Assembly (NCBI GenBank): GCA_023396045.1
Contig: JAEWXD010000048.1
Coordinates: forward strand, 1 to 50,099
Source of the DNA: Bacillota bacterium
Lineage (GTDB): Bacteria; Bacillota; Clostridia; Christensenellales; Aristaeellaceae
Length of the DNA: 50,099 bases
Direction of reading: 5' to 3'
A program made the translations under genes and the position numbers. This document shows, one piece after another, positions 9,493-17,629 of the stretch. How positions within the stretch are numbered: the first letter of the stretch is position 1; every line of letters begins with the position of its first letter. The notes below the pieces were generated by a model. It worked only from the letters and a program-made list of their open reading frames with translations. It had not been told where the DNA came from and did not search any database.

Positions 9493-10930
9493 GAACACGT
9501 TAGGTTCTATCCGTTGGAAAATAGTACTTGGATTTTTACTGCTGGTAATCATCTCATATTTTGCCATAGCCAGTTCTACCATTTCTCTGGTAGGAAATTA
9601 TCAACTCAATCAAAGAATGCGTAACGATAAATATAGCGTTGAAAAAATGGCTGTAAGCGTTACGCAATTATTTTTCAACAAGGATATTGAAAAACTGAAT
9701 ATAATGCTTGAGCGCTTGGGGGGCGAATACGATGCAAGGCTCATGGCATTAGATGCCGCCGGTAAAGTTTGGGTAGATACCTTTTCTAAAGCAGAAGGTA
9801 TGCGTATACAATTGAAAGAGGTGGCAGATGTGCTCCAAGGCAACAGCCAAAGCTATGGCGTGTATAAATTACAACAAAATCAAGTGCTGGATGTTGCACA
9901 ATACCATTGGATGAATGTTTGCACCGTAAGTATTGTAACCCCAGAGGGCTTACAAGGTGTACTGCTCTATTCCTCCTCGTTAGATGATGTTATGAACAAC
10001 CTGAACCATCTTCAAAATACTATTTTGAAGTTTTTCGGCTTGGCGGCATTGTTTTCTTTGGTATTTGCGTTTTTCCTTTCCGGTGTTATAACAAAACCTG
10101 TGGCAAGCCTAACCCAAGGTATTCAAAAAATGGGTAGGGGTGATTTTTCTGTGCGTGTGCCGGAAGTGGGGTCTTCAGAAATTAAGAACCTTTCTGTTAC
10201 CTTTAACCACATGAGTGAAAAATTAGAAAACTTAGAAAAAAGCAGAAACCAATTTATCAGTAATGCTAGCCACGAGTTGAAAACACCTCTGGCCACCATG
10301 AAAATACTGTTGGAAACCATACTCTACCAAGATGATATGGATCCAAGTATTTCCAAGGAATTTTTAGATGATATCAATAAAGAAATCGACCGCCTCAATA
10401 GTGTGATTAAAGACTTGCTTACACTGGTGTCCTTAGATAATAAAACTGTACAATTGCAAAAAACGCAATTTAATTTAAGCGACTTGGTAAATGACATTGG
10501 CAAAAAAATGAAAATGATAGCCGATAAAAAGGGCAAAGTTCTTTTATTTAATATCGAAGAAAATGTAGACTTTTATGGCGACGAAGCAAAGCTTCACCAT
10601 GTAGTATATAATTTAGTAGATAATGCCGTAAAATATACCGGTGATGATGGTGTTATAGAGCTTAACTTATTTAAAAATGGCAAAATGGTGATTCTTTCTG
10701 TAAGAGATAACGGCCATGGTATTCCAGAGGAGGATACCAAACATATTTTTGACCGCTTTTATAGGGTGGATAAAGCACGCAGCAGAGAAACCGGCGGCAC
10801 AGGTCTTGGCCTTTCTATCGTTCACCAAATGGTAATGCTCCATGGGGGCAAAATCTATGTTGAAAGTAAAGAGGGTGAAGGCAGTGAGTTTGTTGTAGAA
10901 CTGCCATTTACCAAAAAGGAGGCAGTATGA
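9488..10930 (+). CDS. Membrane sensor histidine kinase, no canonical start codon
   Basis: Partner kinase of the preceding regulator. The first ATG in frame is 9617, but the frame stays open upstream to 9467. It encodes 'SIRWKIVLGFLLLVIISYF', a classic N-terminal kinase membrane segment, so 9617 would remove the first helix. No ATG, GTG or TTG lies in 9467-9616; ATT at 9488 or 9473, or an ATG lost by a one-base deletion at the regulator's stop codon (TAAG instead of TAATG), are the options. An extracellular sensor of roughly 130 residues follows, then a second helix ('FFGLAALFSLVFAFFLSGV'), HAMP, HisKA with 'ASHELKTPL', and the ATPase boxes 'HHVVYNLVDNAVKYT', 'VRDNGHGIP' and 'GTGLGLSIV'. It overlaps the next gene as ATGA. 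Confidence 0.88.
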   Translation: MKNTLGSIRWKIVLGFLLLVIISYFAIASSTISLVGNYQLNQRMRNDKYSVEKMAVSVTQLFFNKDIEKLNIMLERLGGEYDARLMALDAAGKVWVDTFSKAEGMRIQLKEVADVLQGNSQSYGVYKLQQNQVLDVAQYHWMNVCTVSIVTPEGLQGVLLYSSSLDDVMNNLNHLQNTILKFFGLAALFSLVFAFFLSGVITKPVASLTQGIQKMGRGDFSVRVPEVGSSEIKNLSVTFNHMSEKLENLEKSRNQFISNASHELKTPLATMKILLETILYQDDMDPSISKEFLDDINKEIDRLNSVIKDLLTLVSLDNKTVQLQKTQFNLSDLVNDIGKKMKMIADKKGKVLLFNIEENVDFYGDEAKLHHVVYNLVDNAVKYTGDDGVIELNLFKNGKMVILSVRDNGHGIPEEDTKHIFDRFYRVDKARSRETGGTGLGLSIVHQMVMLHGGKIYVESKEGEGSEFVVELPFTKKEAV

Positions 10931-11853
10931 AAAAATTAGTATTATTATGCTTTGTATTACTGCTTACACTCTCTTCTTGTGCGGCTGTGGATAGAATAGA
11001 ACATGGCAATTTAAAAAAAGGGGAAGAACAAACCTACCTTGCATTTAGCGAAGTAAACCCCGAATTTAACTTGCGCCAGATTGACGCCAATTTGTATTTT
11101 CGCTATCAAAATCAAAGTCAATTGGTGCCCGAAAGCAGAACCATACAAGTACGCAATAGTGAAATTGCAGAATATGCTTTAATTAAAGAATTATTGCGTG
11201 GCCCTATGCAAAGTGGCGGGCAACTGTTTTCCACTTTTCCACAAGGCGTAGAAGTATTGCACGCCGTTCCCATTGCAGATAATCGTATTTTGGCAGTTAC
11301 TTTTTCAGAAAACTTTTTAATGAAAGACATTGCTATACAAGATCCCATAGAGGAAACAACAAAACGCAAGCTTTTGTTGCAAGCACTTACTCTTAGCATT
11401 ACAGACACGTTTTCTTATACGGGTATACAAGTATTTATTAAGCCCAACAATGAGAACGAAGCTGCCTACCGTTTGGATACCGGTTACCTTTTGCAAGAAG
11501 ATAAAACCGTACTTTTGCCTCTCACAAGGGAGGATAATTATGTGTCTAACCCGCAAAATAATGCGCAGCTGCTATTGCAAGCCTTATTACATCAAGATGT
11601 GGAAAAAGCCTTGCCCTACATATACAATGCACCTGCACAAAACGAATTGCGCAACATGCTGCAAGATTTACCTTTAGGGGATAGTTTTACTGTGGGCTCG
11701 GGTAGTTTGTATGCAAACGGTCAAAAAGCCACCCTTGCCATTGGTTTGGAAAATAACGTTGAAACCATTGTATTTCCATTACAAATGCTGAATATTGCAG
11801 GTGTTTGGAAGGCACCGTTTGAGCAAGTGCAAGCCTTGCTTGCCTTATTTTAG
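10927..11853 (+). CDS. GerMN-domain lipoprotein
   Basis: A 308-residue lipoprotein. Signal peptide with lipobox LSSC (Cys18), so it is probably anchored outside the membrane. Residues about 75-145 form a GerMN domain ('YALIKELLRGP...LFSTFPQGVEVLHAV...LAVTFSEN'), known from GerM, LpqB and related envelope proteins. The C-terminal half is not recognised. It starts within the kinase stop codon (ATGA), so its output is tied to the two-component pair. The arrangement resembles actinobacterial mtrA-mtrB-lpqB, where the GerMN lipoprotein modulates the kinase; a similar role here is inference. Confidence 0.85.
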   Translation: MKKLVLLCFVLLLTLSSCAAVDRIEHGNLKKGEEQTYLAFSEVNPEFNLRQIDANLYFRYQNQSQLVPESRTIQVRNSEIAEYALIKELLRGPMQSGGQLFSTFPQGVEVLHAVPIADNRILAVTFSENFLMKDIAIQDPIEETTKRKLLLQALTLSITDTFSYTGIQVFIKPNNENEAAYRLDTGYLLQEDKTVLLPLTREDNYVSNPQNNAQLLLQALLHQDVEKALPYIYNAPAQNELRNMLQDLPLGDSFTVGSGSLYANGQKATLAIGLENNVETIVFPLQMLNIAGVWKAPFEQVQALLALF

Positions 11854-11861
11854 GAGTTCAT

Positions 11862-13385
11862 ATGAAAAAACTCTATATCCTATTGTCCCTTATATGTGTA
11901 TTGCTGCTACTTAGCAGCTGCTTTGCAACACAAGGCAATACCGGCTTTACAATGCCGGAAGCAAAAGTGCCATGGCAAGCTCCTGTGGGCGATATAGAAA
12001 GCCAATATACACGCAATGTACATTTTTATTTGCCGGAGCGTAACAGCTATAAATTGGTGCGCCATACCGAGCCTATCAAATTGGCACTTAGTGATAGGGC
12101 AACTCAGCAAATTGTAGAATATATTTTAAATTTTGCGGGGGATGATTATTTAGCCGCTCCCAATTATGGCGTGCAAATTGGCTTATTTGGAGAAAACCCG
12201 GTTGCTGTATATAGCAATCATGCAGTGGTAAATCTCACAGCCAATGCATTGCTACTGGAACGCAGTGAGTTTTATTTGCTCGCAAGTTCAATAGCAGAAA
12301 CCTTAATAGAATTTTGTGGAATAGAAAGTGTAAACGTACTTGTGGCAGACCGTGCCGTGTCTATGGATGTTTTGAGCAATATTCCCATTGGCGCCATAGA
12401 AAAATCTGCCACTAACGCTCCTTATACCGATCTTCTCAAAATGCAAGAGGAAAGAGATGGCTTACATAGAGGCATACAGGCAGGCGATATACCTACCAGC
12501 CTATTTTTCCCATCCAATTCCGGTGAAGGTGTTTTGGCAGAAGGTCGTAAAGTAATATTCAATAGCTTTGCCCCTGAAGAAATGATATTGCAACTCATGC
12601 AAGAATTGAGCAACGGGCCAAGATACCTTGCCAATAAAGTAAATATCCCCAACTTTGTAGACTTACTCAGCGTTCCGCCACAAGTAGAGGAATGGCGAGA
12701 AGGGGGTAACTTTGTTACCTTGCGCTTTAAGTCTGTATTTGATGATGTGATTGGTGTTTCCAGTGTGCACAAAAATACAGCCATTGCCATGCTGTGTTAT
12801 ACTATCAGTAGCTTTTATCCAGACACTGCAGGTATTTCTGTATATATTGGTGGGGAATTGGTAAAACAGTTCCTGCCTGACGAAATTATAGATCAAGAAA
12901 TATACCAAACCACAGTGCTTATAAGCAAACGTTTGCTGGGTAGTTATTTGTTAAAACAAAGCAATTTGTATTTTGCCAATATTCATAATCACCAGTTGGA
13001 AAAAACCATACGCTTGTTGCCCAACAAAATGTCTTTATCGCCACGCAATATATTATTGCAGTTGGCACAAGGCCCTAAGGAGCTGGATTATATCATTAAT
13101 CCCACCATACCGGTTGTTCCCTTTGGTATGGAAGATAAAGATATTTTGGGCATTGCTTTACAGGGCGATACCTTATGCATTAACTTATCTGCACAGGTAT
13201 TACAGAACCTGCAAGCTGCCGATGCCCAAACAGAAAAGATTTTTGTATATTCTATTGTGAATACTTTGTGCAATGCAAACCCTATAAAAAGTATACTATT
13301 CTTTTTTGACGGGAAAAGTATAGACACCATACATGGTGAATTGTACTGGCACACAGAATTTGTTCCCAATTTAAAACTTATATAA
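11862..13385 (+). CDS. Second GerMN-domain lipoprotein, multi-domain
   Basis: A 507-residue lipoprotein (lipobox LSSC, Cys20) 8 bp after the first GerMN protein and behind GGAG. A clear GerMN-like unit is about 225-325 ('MILQLMQELSNGPRYLANKVNIPNFVDLL...FVTLRFKSVF'). A second is at about 385-495 ('RNILLQLAQGPKELDYIINPTIP...CINLSAQVL'). Residues 60-165 look like a divergent third copy. Two or three GerMN domains in one lipoprotein, directly after a single-domain paralogue, suggest local duplication. Probable envelope location; function unknown. Confidence 0.8.
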   Translation: MKKLYILLSLICVLLLLSSCFATQGNTGFTMPEAKVPWQAPVGDIESQYTRNVHFYLPERNSYKLVRHTEPIKLALSDRATQQIVEYILNFAGDDYLAAPNYGVQIGLFGENPVAVYSNHAVVNLTANALLLERSEFYLLASSIAETLIEFCGIESVNVLVADRAVSMDVLSNIPIGAIEKSATNAPYTDLLKMQEERDGLHRGIQAGDIPTSLFFPSNSGEGVLAEGRKVIFNSFAPEEMILQLMQELSNGPRYLANKVNIPNFVDLLSVPPQVEEWREGGNFVTLRFKSVFDDVIGVSSVHKNTAIAMLCYTISSFYPDTAGISVYIGGELVKQFLPDEIIDQEIYQTTVLISKRLLGSYLLKQSNLYFANIHNHQLEKTIRLLPNKMSLSPRNILLQLAQGPKELDYIINPTIPVVPFGMEDKDILGIALQGDTLCINLSAQVLQNLQAADAQTEKIFVYSIVNTLCNANPIKSILFFFDGKSIDTIHGELYWHTEFVPNLKLI

Positions 13386-13395
13386 AGGAGCCTGT

Positions 13396-13983
13396 ATGCA
13401 ACATTTTTACGCCTATATATCCAGACTGAAATACATTCGCCGCTGGGGTCTTATGCGCAATACCCAAGAAGAGAACGATATGGAGCATTCCTTGCAGGTT
13501 GCTTTTATTGCACATGGCTTGGCGTTGTATGCAAAATATGAGCTAAAAAAAGAGGTGGATCCCAATCTTGTAATGGCTTTGGCTTGCTACCATGATGTAA
13601 GTGAAGTAATTACCGGCGATTTACCAACCCCCATTAAATATAAAAATGAAGATATAAAGCAAAGCTATAAACAGCTTGAGAACAACGCTTGCCAGCAACT
13701 GCTTAAAATGTTGCATAAACCCATGCGTGCTATCTATGAACCCTATCTGCAGCCAGATGAAAGTATATATGAATGGAAACTGGTAAAAGCGGCAGATAAA
13801 CTTTGTGCTTATATTAAATGCTTAGAAGAAGTAAAAGCTGGCAATAGCGAGTTTTTGCAAGCAAAAAAAACAGTGTATAACAGTATACTTGCCATGCAAA
13901 TGGAAGAAGTGCAACACTTTATTCTGCACAGTTTAGATAGCTTCGGCCTCTCATTGGACGAGCTTTCTCAAAACCAAGAGTAA
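13396..13983 (+). CDS. yfbR: YfbR-type 5'-deoxynucleotidase (HD domain)
   Basis: Hydrolyses deoxyribonucleoside 5'-monophosphates, part of nucleotide salvage. The 195-residue protein aligns end to end with E. coli YfbR: 'RLKYIRRWGLMRN', 'MEHSLQVAFIAHGLA', 'CYHDVSEVITGDLPTPIKY', 'LVKAADKLCAYIKCLEE' and 'LSLDELSQ'. Metal ligands His31, His66, Asp67 and Asp134 are visible. AAGGAG precedes the ATG. It ends the two-component/GerMN operon, 10 bp after the previous gene, with a terminator right behind. Confidence 0.92.
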   Translation: MQHFYAYISRLKYIRRWGLMRNTQEENDMEHSLQVAFIAHGLALYAKYELKKEVDPNLVMALACYHDVSEVITGDLPTPIKYKNEDIKQSYKQLENNACQQLLKMLHKPMRAIYEPYLQPDESIYEWKLVKAADKLCAYIKCLEEVKAGNSEFLQAKKTVYNSILAMQMEEVQHFILHSLDSFGLSLDELSQNQE

Positions 13984-14017
13984 TACAAAAAGCTCTGCAT
14001 TTGCAGAGCTTTTTGTA
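13984..14017. terminator. Bidirectional terminator between convergent genes
   Basis: A 16-bp perfect stem (13984-13999 with 14002-14017) with A-runs on one side and T-runs on the other. It serves the YfbR gene on plus and the ZorAB-like operon on minus. Confidence 0.92.
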
Positions 14018-14019
14018 TG

Positions 14020-14505
14020 CTATTTTGCACCGTAGGTATAGCGCATGCTAAAGGGGATGCCCCATACATAGTAGCTAATTTGTAAATCTCTTGTGCCAAT
14101 ATTGTTTTTACTGCTTAATATGGTAGCGTTCACAATGCCATCACTTTGTTTGGCAATATGTGCAGGGGCAACTTCTGCTTGAAACACATCTCCGGTTTTG
14201 GGTAGTATTTGCAATTCTATGGCGTTCATATCTACAAACAAATTGTTTTTTATTTGCACATTGTAGTCTACATAGTAGTAGTCTTGGGTATCATCTATCT
14301 GGCTAAATACCCTCCCGGCAATGGTTTTATTTTGAATAGCTTGCACATCACTTGCAAAACGCTCATAGGCTTGTGTAGAAGCGGTACTGTTTACTTGTAC
14401 CTGCACAATATCTACTGTGCAATGCAAATATATGAAGCCTGCATAAAATATGGCTGCCGCTGTAAGCATAATCAAAAGTAAGGTAATATATTTTAATGCT
14501 TTCAT
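14020..14505 (-). CDS. Small membrane-anchored protein of the ZorAB-like operon
   Basis: 161 residues, not recognised. One N-terminal transmembrane segment (about 7-27), then a soluble extracytoplasmic region of predicted strands with no Cys pairs or catalytic motif I know. Its ATG overlaps the stop of the OmpA-domain gene (14502-14505), so it belongs to the same operon as its third gene. A role in the complex formed by the upstream pair is likely but unproven. Confidence 0.7.
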   Translation of the reverse strand: MKALKYITLLLIMLTAAAIFYAGFIYLHCTVDIVQVQVNSTASTQAYERFASDVQAIQNKTIAGRVFSQIDDTQDYYYVDYNVQIKNNLFVDMNAIELQILPKTGDVFQAEVAPAHIAKQSDGIVNATILSSKNNIGTRDLQISYYVWGIPFSMRYTYGAK

Positions 14506-15620
14506 GGGGTTTCTCCATTTAAAATATTGCTCAATTCATTGATCATTTCAGAATCTTTTAAACGGAACTTAAACTCTACACGGCGGGATTGTTCCTTGTT
14601 AATAGTGCCATCTTCGTTGGTAATGGGGGTAGAGTAACTTTTGCCCTTGGCAGTTAGTATCCCTTTTAAAAATTCGCGTTGCTCTTGGCTTAAGGCAGGC
14701 AGGTTAAGTGCTGCTTTGGCAACAGAAAGGGCTCTGTCTTGGCTTAATTCCAAGTTGTTAATATAGGTACCCACTGTATCGGTATGGCCTTCTATAATAA
14801 TTTCACCTACATATTCTCTATACTTATCCTGCAATAGAATATTTAAGTATACAGGCAAAAAGTCGCTGAGCAGCCTTTGCCCTTCTGTTTTTAGTTGATA
14901 CCTACCCGTGTCAAAAAACACAGTGCTGGCAAGTACAATATCGCCGGTTCTATTGTCTACAGTGGCTTTTACTTTGTTTTCTTGTAACCCTAAGGCCAAT
15001 TCACGAATAATACTGGTACGCACACCTATTAGTTCATTAATGCGTATTTGTTGGTTTTTCAGCTCTTGTTCCTGGGCAGTAATTTTGGCACTTTGCGTTT
15101 GTAAATCTTTGCTCTGCTTATCTAAATTGCTTTGCAATGTGCTTAGTGTAAGGCTTTGTGCATCTAATGTACTTTGTTTGGCTGCAAGTTCACTGCTTAA
15201 ACTGGCAAGCTCTGTTTCTTGTGCGCTTAAAGTTGCTTTTTGTGTATCTATTTCTGTTTGGGCTGCTGTTAGTTTCGTTTGCGCATCTTGCAAGTCCGTT
15301 TCTTTTTGGGCAAGCACTTTGCTTTGTGCATCCAAGGTTGCTTTTTGGCTTTCTAAAGCCAATTCCTGTGTATTGATGGCTGTAAGCTGGCTTTTTATTT
15401 TTTCACTTTGGCTATCCAAGGTGGCTTGTTGTTGTGCAAGCAAAGTTTTTTTTTCTGCAATTTCGGCGCTTTTAATATCTATCATAATATAGTATTGGTA
15501 AATGCTATAAATCAATACCATAACAAATATAACCAACAGGGCAGCCATCATGTCAGAATAGCTAATCCAAGAGGCACCATAGTCGCTCTGTCGAGGACTT
15601 CTGCGCATATTATTCTTCAT
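14502..15620 (-). CDS. MotB/ZorB-like OmpA-domain membrane protein
   Basis: 372 residues. Start chosen at 15620, 6 nt after GAGGTG; it overlaps the upstream gene by 11 nt. Residues 17-45 are a plug-type helix, 'GASWISYSDMMAALLVIFVMVL', with Asp23 where MotB and ZorB carry their proton-binding Asp. A Gln/Ala/Leu-rich coiled coil of about 150 residues follows (50-205). The C-terminal OmpA-like peptidoglycan-binding domain (about 235-360) has 'EGHTDTVG', 'NLELSQDRALSV' and 'QSRRVEFKF'. The long coiled coil distinguishes it from flagellar MotB and resembles ZorB-type stators. Flagellar genes are absent nearby. Confidence 0.82.
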   Translation of the reverse strand: MKNNMRRSPRQSDYGASWISYSDMMAALLVIFVMVLIYSIYQYYIMIDIKSAEIAEKKTLLAQQQATLDSQSEKIKSQLTAINTQELALESQKATLDAQSKVLAQKETDLQDAQTKLTAAQTEIDTQKATLSAQETELASLSSELAAKQSTLDAQSLTLSTLQSNLDKQSKDLQTQSAKITAQEQELKNQQIRINELIGVRTSIIRELALGLQENKVKATVDNRTGDIVLASTVFFDTGRYQLKTEGQRLLSDFLPVYLNILLQDKYREYVGEIIIEGHTDTVGTYINNLELSQDRALSVAKAALNLPALSQEQREFLKGILTAKGKSYSTPITNEDGTINKEQSRRVEFKFRLKDSEMINELSNILNGETP

Positions 15621-17031
15621 GCGCATCACCTCGATTATTTGCAAGCAGGGCAGAAAGTTCACCAAATTGGGTGTTTAAAATTTCCATATTTTGGTTTAAT
15701 TGCTTTGCGATTTTCTCTGCAGATGCTTTGTAGCTTTCTACTATGCTTTGCATGCTTTTGCGTGTTTGTTCAGCTAAAGCTTGTACAACTTCTTTTTGGT
15801 TTACACCTTCTTTATGTATGGTATGCGCCAATTCTTCGCCTTTTTTAATATAGTTGCCGTAATCCTTTTGCAATAAATCACGGTATTCCTTTAAATTCTT
15901 GGCAAATTCACTTTGTTGCTCCATGCCTTTCTGCATGCTTAGCAGGGTTTCCATCAGTTGATGTTTAAAGCTTTCATCACTTGCACCCAATGCGGATTGC
16001 TCGCGGCTAATATAGTCTGCTATCAGTTGCACAATTTCACCACTGGCTTTATGTAAGGCTTGTACATCTTCTGTAATTTTAGAAACGGCTTCCACATTCT
16101 TTTGCACACTATCATAACTTAACACATTGGTTTTGTTTACACGTGTTAGGGTTTCACCCAATGTAATAAATTGGTTGTTCAAAGAAGCGTTCATACCTGC
16201 TACAAAACGGTCTATAATACGCTCTACACCTTCTATTTGTTGGCTGGTTGTGGCGGTAATAAACTGGTCCATACTTTGTGCTACAGGGCTTAGTGTTTTT
16301 ACCATTACATGTTCTATGCCGTGTATAAAGCTGTTTTTTAAGCTGTCTGCTGTGTTTTTAATAATGGCTGTGCTGTCTTGGTTTTGGCAAATGAGTTGCA
16401 CGGTGGGGTCAAGTGGTCTTGGCATAGCCAGTTCGTAAAAGGCTTCGTCAAAAGCATCTATAGCTTTAAAGGCATGGCCAATTACAATACGGTTTACCAT
16501 GTTAAACCCAAGAGAGCAAGTAATGCCTACAATGGAAGTGGTAAAAGCATATTTCATACCGGAAAGCAAGGTAGGTATACTTTGTATGGTTGCTTCTGCT
16601 GTGTCTATACTTAAGTTACCTAAGCCACGGGCAAGGCCAATAAATGTACCCAATATACCTAAGGAAGTGAGCAATGTCGGTATCATATCTCCAAATTGGG
16701 CATGTCCAGGGGTATAAATTACACTTTCTTCATTTATATAATCGCTGGTGTTACAAGGAATACCACGCATATCCAAATGCTGGGCATTTAATAAAAACTT
16801 TTGCCAGTGTAGCTGTAAAGCACGCCCTAAAAATTGAGGTTCCTGCCAAATGGGTCGTTCACCTTTGCCTATGTTTTTTTCTAGGCGTTTTACGCCACGC
16901 ATCAACAAGCCGGCATTGTGCAGCACAGGCAAAATACATTTGAATAAGCCTAATAATACTACAATGCAAATAAGCACATATACTAAATTATCCCAAATGG
17001 CATTTTGTAAAAAAGCGCTGATATTGTCCAT
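15610..17031 (-). CDS. MotA/ExbB/ZorA-like proton-channel protein
   Basis: 473 residues. Transmembrane segments near 17-37, 116-136 and 156-178. The MotA/TolQ/ExbB core 'GDMIPTLLTSLGILGTFIGLARGL' and 'LLSGMKYAFTTSIVGITCSLGFNMVNR' is close to ZorA of Zorya anti-phage systems. Residues 190-473 are almost wholly helical ('SAEKIAKQLNQNMEIL'), matching the long cytoplasmic tail that characterises ZorA and not ExbB or TolQ. First gene of the operon; its stop overlaps the MotB-like gene. No ZorC, ZorD or ZorE homologue is present, so it may be an orphan or a different ion-driven motor. Confidence 0.82.
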   Translation of the reverse strand: MDNISAFLQNAIWDNLVYVLICIVVLLGLFKCILPVLHNAGLLMRGVKRLEKNIGKGERPIWQEPQFLGRALQLHWQKFLLNAQHLDMRGIPCNTSDYINEESVIYTPGHAQFGDMIPTLLTSLGILGTFIGLARGLGNLSIDTAEATIQSIPTLLSGMKYAFTTSIVGITCSLGFNMVNRIVIGHAFKAIDAFDEAFYELAMPRPLDPTVQLICQNQDSTAIIKNTADSLKNSFIHGIEHVMVKTLSPVAQSMDQFITATTSQQIEGVERIIDRFVAGMNASLNNQFITLGETLTRVNKTNVLSYDSVQKNVEAVSKITEDVQALHKASGEIVQLIADYISREQSALGASDESFKHQLMETLLSMQKGMEQQSEFAKNLKEYRDLLQKDYGNYIKKGEELAHTIHKEGVNQKEVVQALAEQTRKSMQSIVESYKASAEKIAKQLNQNMEILNTQFGELSALLANNRGDAHEE

Positions 17032-17063
17032 AAAACACCTACTTTACTATTTTTTATAATTAT

Positions 17064-17091
17064 ATTTTAACATAAATGAAATAAATTACAA
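17064..17091 (-). promoter_or_regulatory. Promoter of the ZorAB-like operon
   Basis: Minus-strand TTGTAA (17086-17091), a 16-bp spacer and TAAAAT (17064-17069) preceded by an extended TG. About 33 bp upstream of the ATG. Confidence 0.55.
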
Positions 17092-17143
17092 GTAAATTTG
17101 TAATAAATAGACTGTGAAACACTGTAAAAACAGAATTTGTGTA

Positions 17144-17175
17144 AATAAAAATGCGTTTGTTTTTACAAACGCATT
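17144..17175 (-). terminator. Terminator after the thioesterase gene
   Basis: An 11-bp stem (17150-17160 with 17165-17175); reading minus it ends in T-rich sequence. The first arm overlaps the stop codon of the thioesterase. Confidence 0.85.
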
Positions 17176-17623
17176 ATTGTAATGAAGTTTTCCATTCTTT
17201 ATGTTTGCGCACAAAATCATGGTCTTCTTGTATATCTTGGGTAATTGCAAGGGGTGGTACCGGTATTGGTTTTCCGTTATCGTCTACTGCTACCATGGTA
17301 GCATAGGCTGTATTGATTAGCTCCTTTGGCCCACCAATTTTTTCAGCAAAACTACGCACTACAATATCCATGCTGCTCTTGCCAACATTACAAACTTTAG
17401 CTTCTAAAGTGATAATGTCGGTAAGTTCTGCCGGTTTATGAAAGGCAATATTGTGTAAGCCTGCGGTAACAACATAGGCACCGGAATGGCGGTTTCCAAC
17501 AATACCTGCAATTTCATCTATCCACTCCAACATTTGGCCGCCAAACAACTTATGCCAACCATTGCTGTGTCTGGGAAAAAGTAAATGTGTGCTTATGGTT
17601 TTGCTTTCTTCGCTGTATTTCAT
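17174..17623 (-). CDS. Acyl-CoA thioesterase, hotdog fold
   Basis: 149 residues, the usual length of YciA/BFIT-type thioesterases that hydrolyse acyl-CoA. Visible family features: 'LLFPRHSNGWHKLFGGQMLEWIDEIAGIV' with the catalytic Asp in 'WIDE', 'VTAGLHNIAFHKPAELTDIITLEAKV', and 'NTAYATMVAVD'. The start lies 6 bp after the upstream stop with only a weak AGGT-type ribosome site, so it probably relies on coupling. Last gene of the prfC-typA run, before a terminator. Confidence 0.88.
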   Translation of the reverse strand: MKYSEESKTISTHLLFPRHSNGWHKLFGGQMLEWIDEIAGIVGNRHSGAYVVTAGLHNIAFHKPAELTDIITLEAKVCNVGKSSMDIVVRSFAEKIGGPKELINTAYATMVAVDDNGKPIPVPPLAITQDIQEDHDFVRKHKEWKTSLQ

Positions 17624-17629
17624 ACTAAC

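Noticed and set aside
14020..17031. Flagellar motA/motB
   Set aside because: No flagellar genes nearby, the MotB-like protein has a 150-residue coiled coil, and the MotA-like protein has a long helical tail; both point away from flagella.
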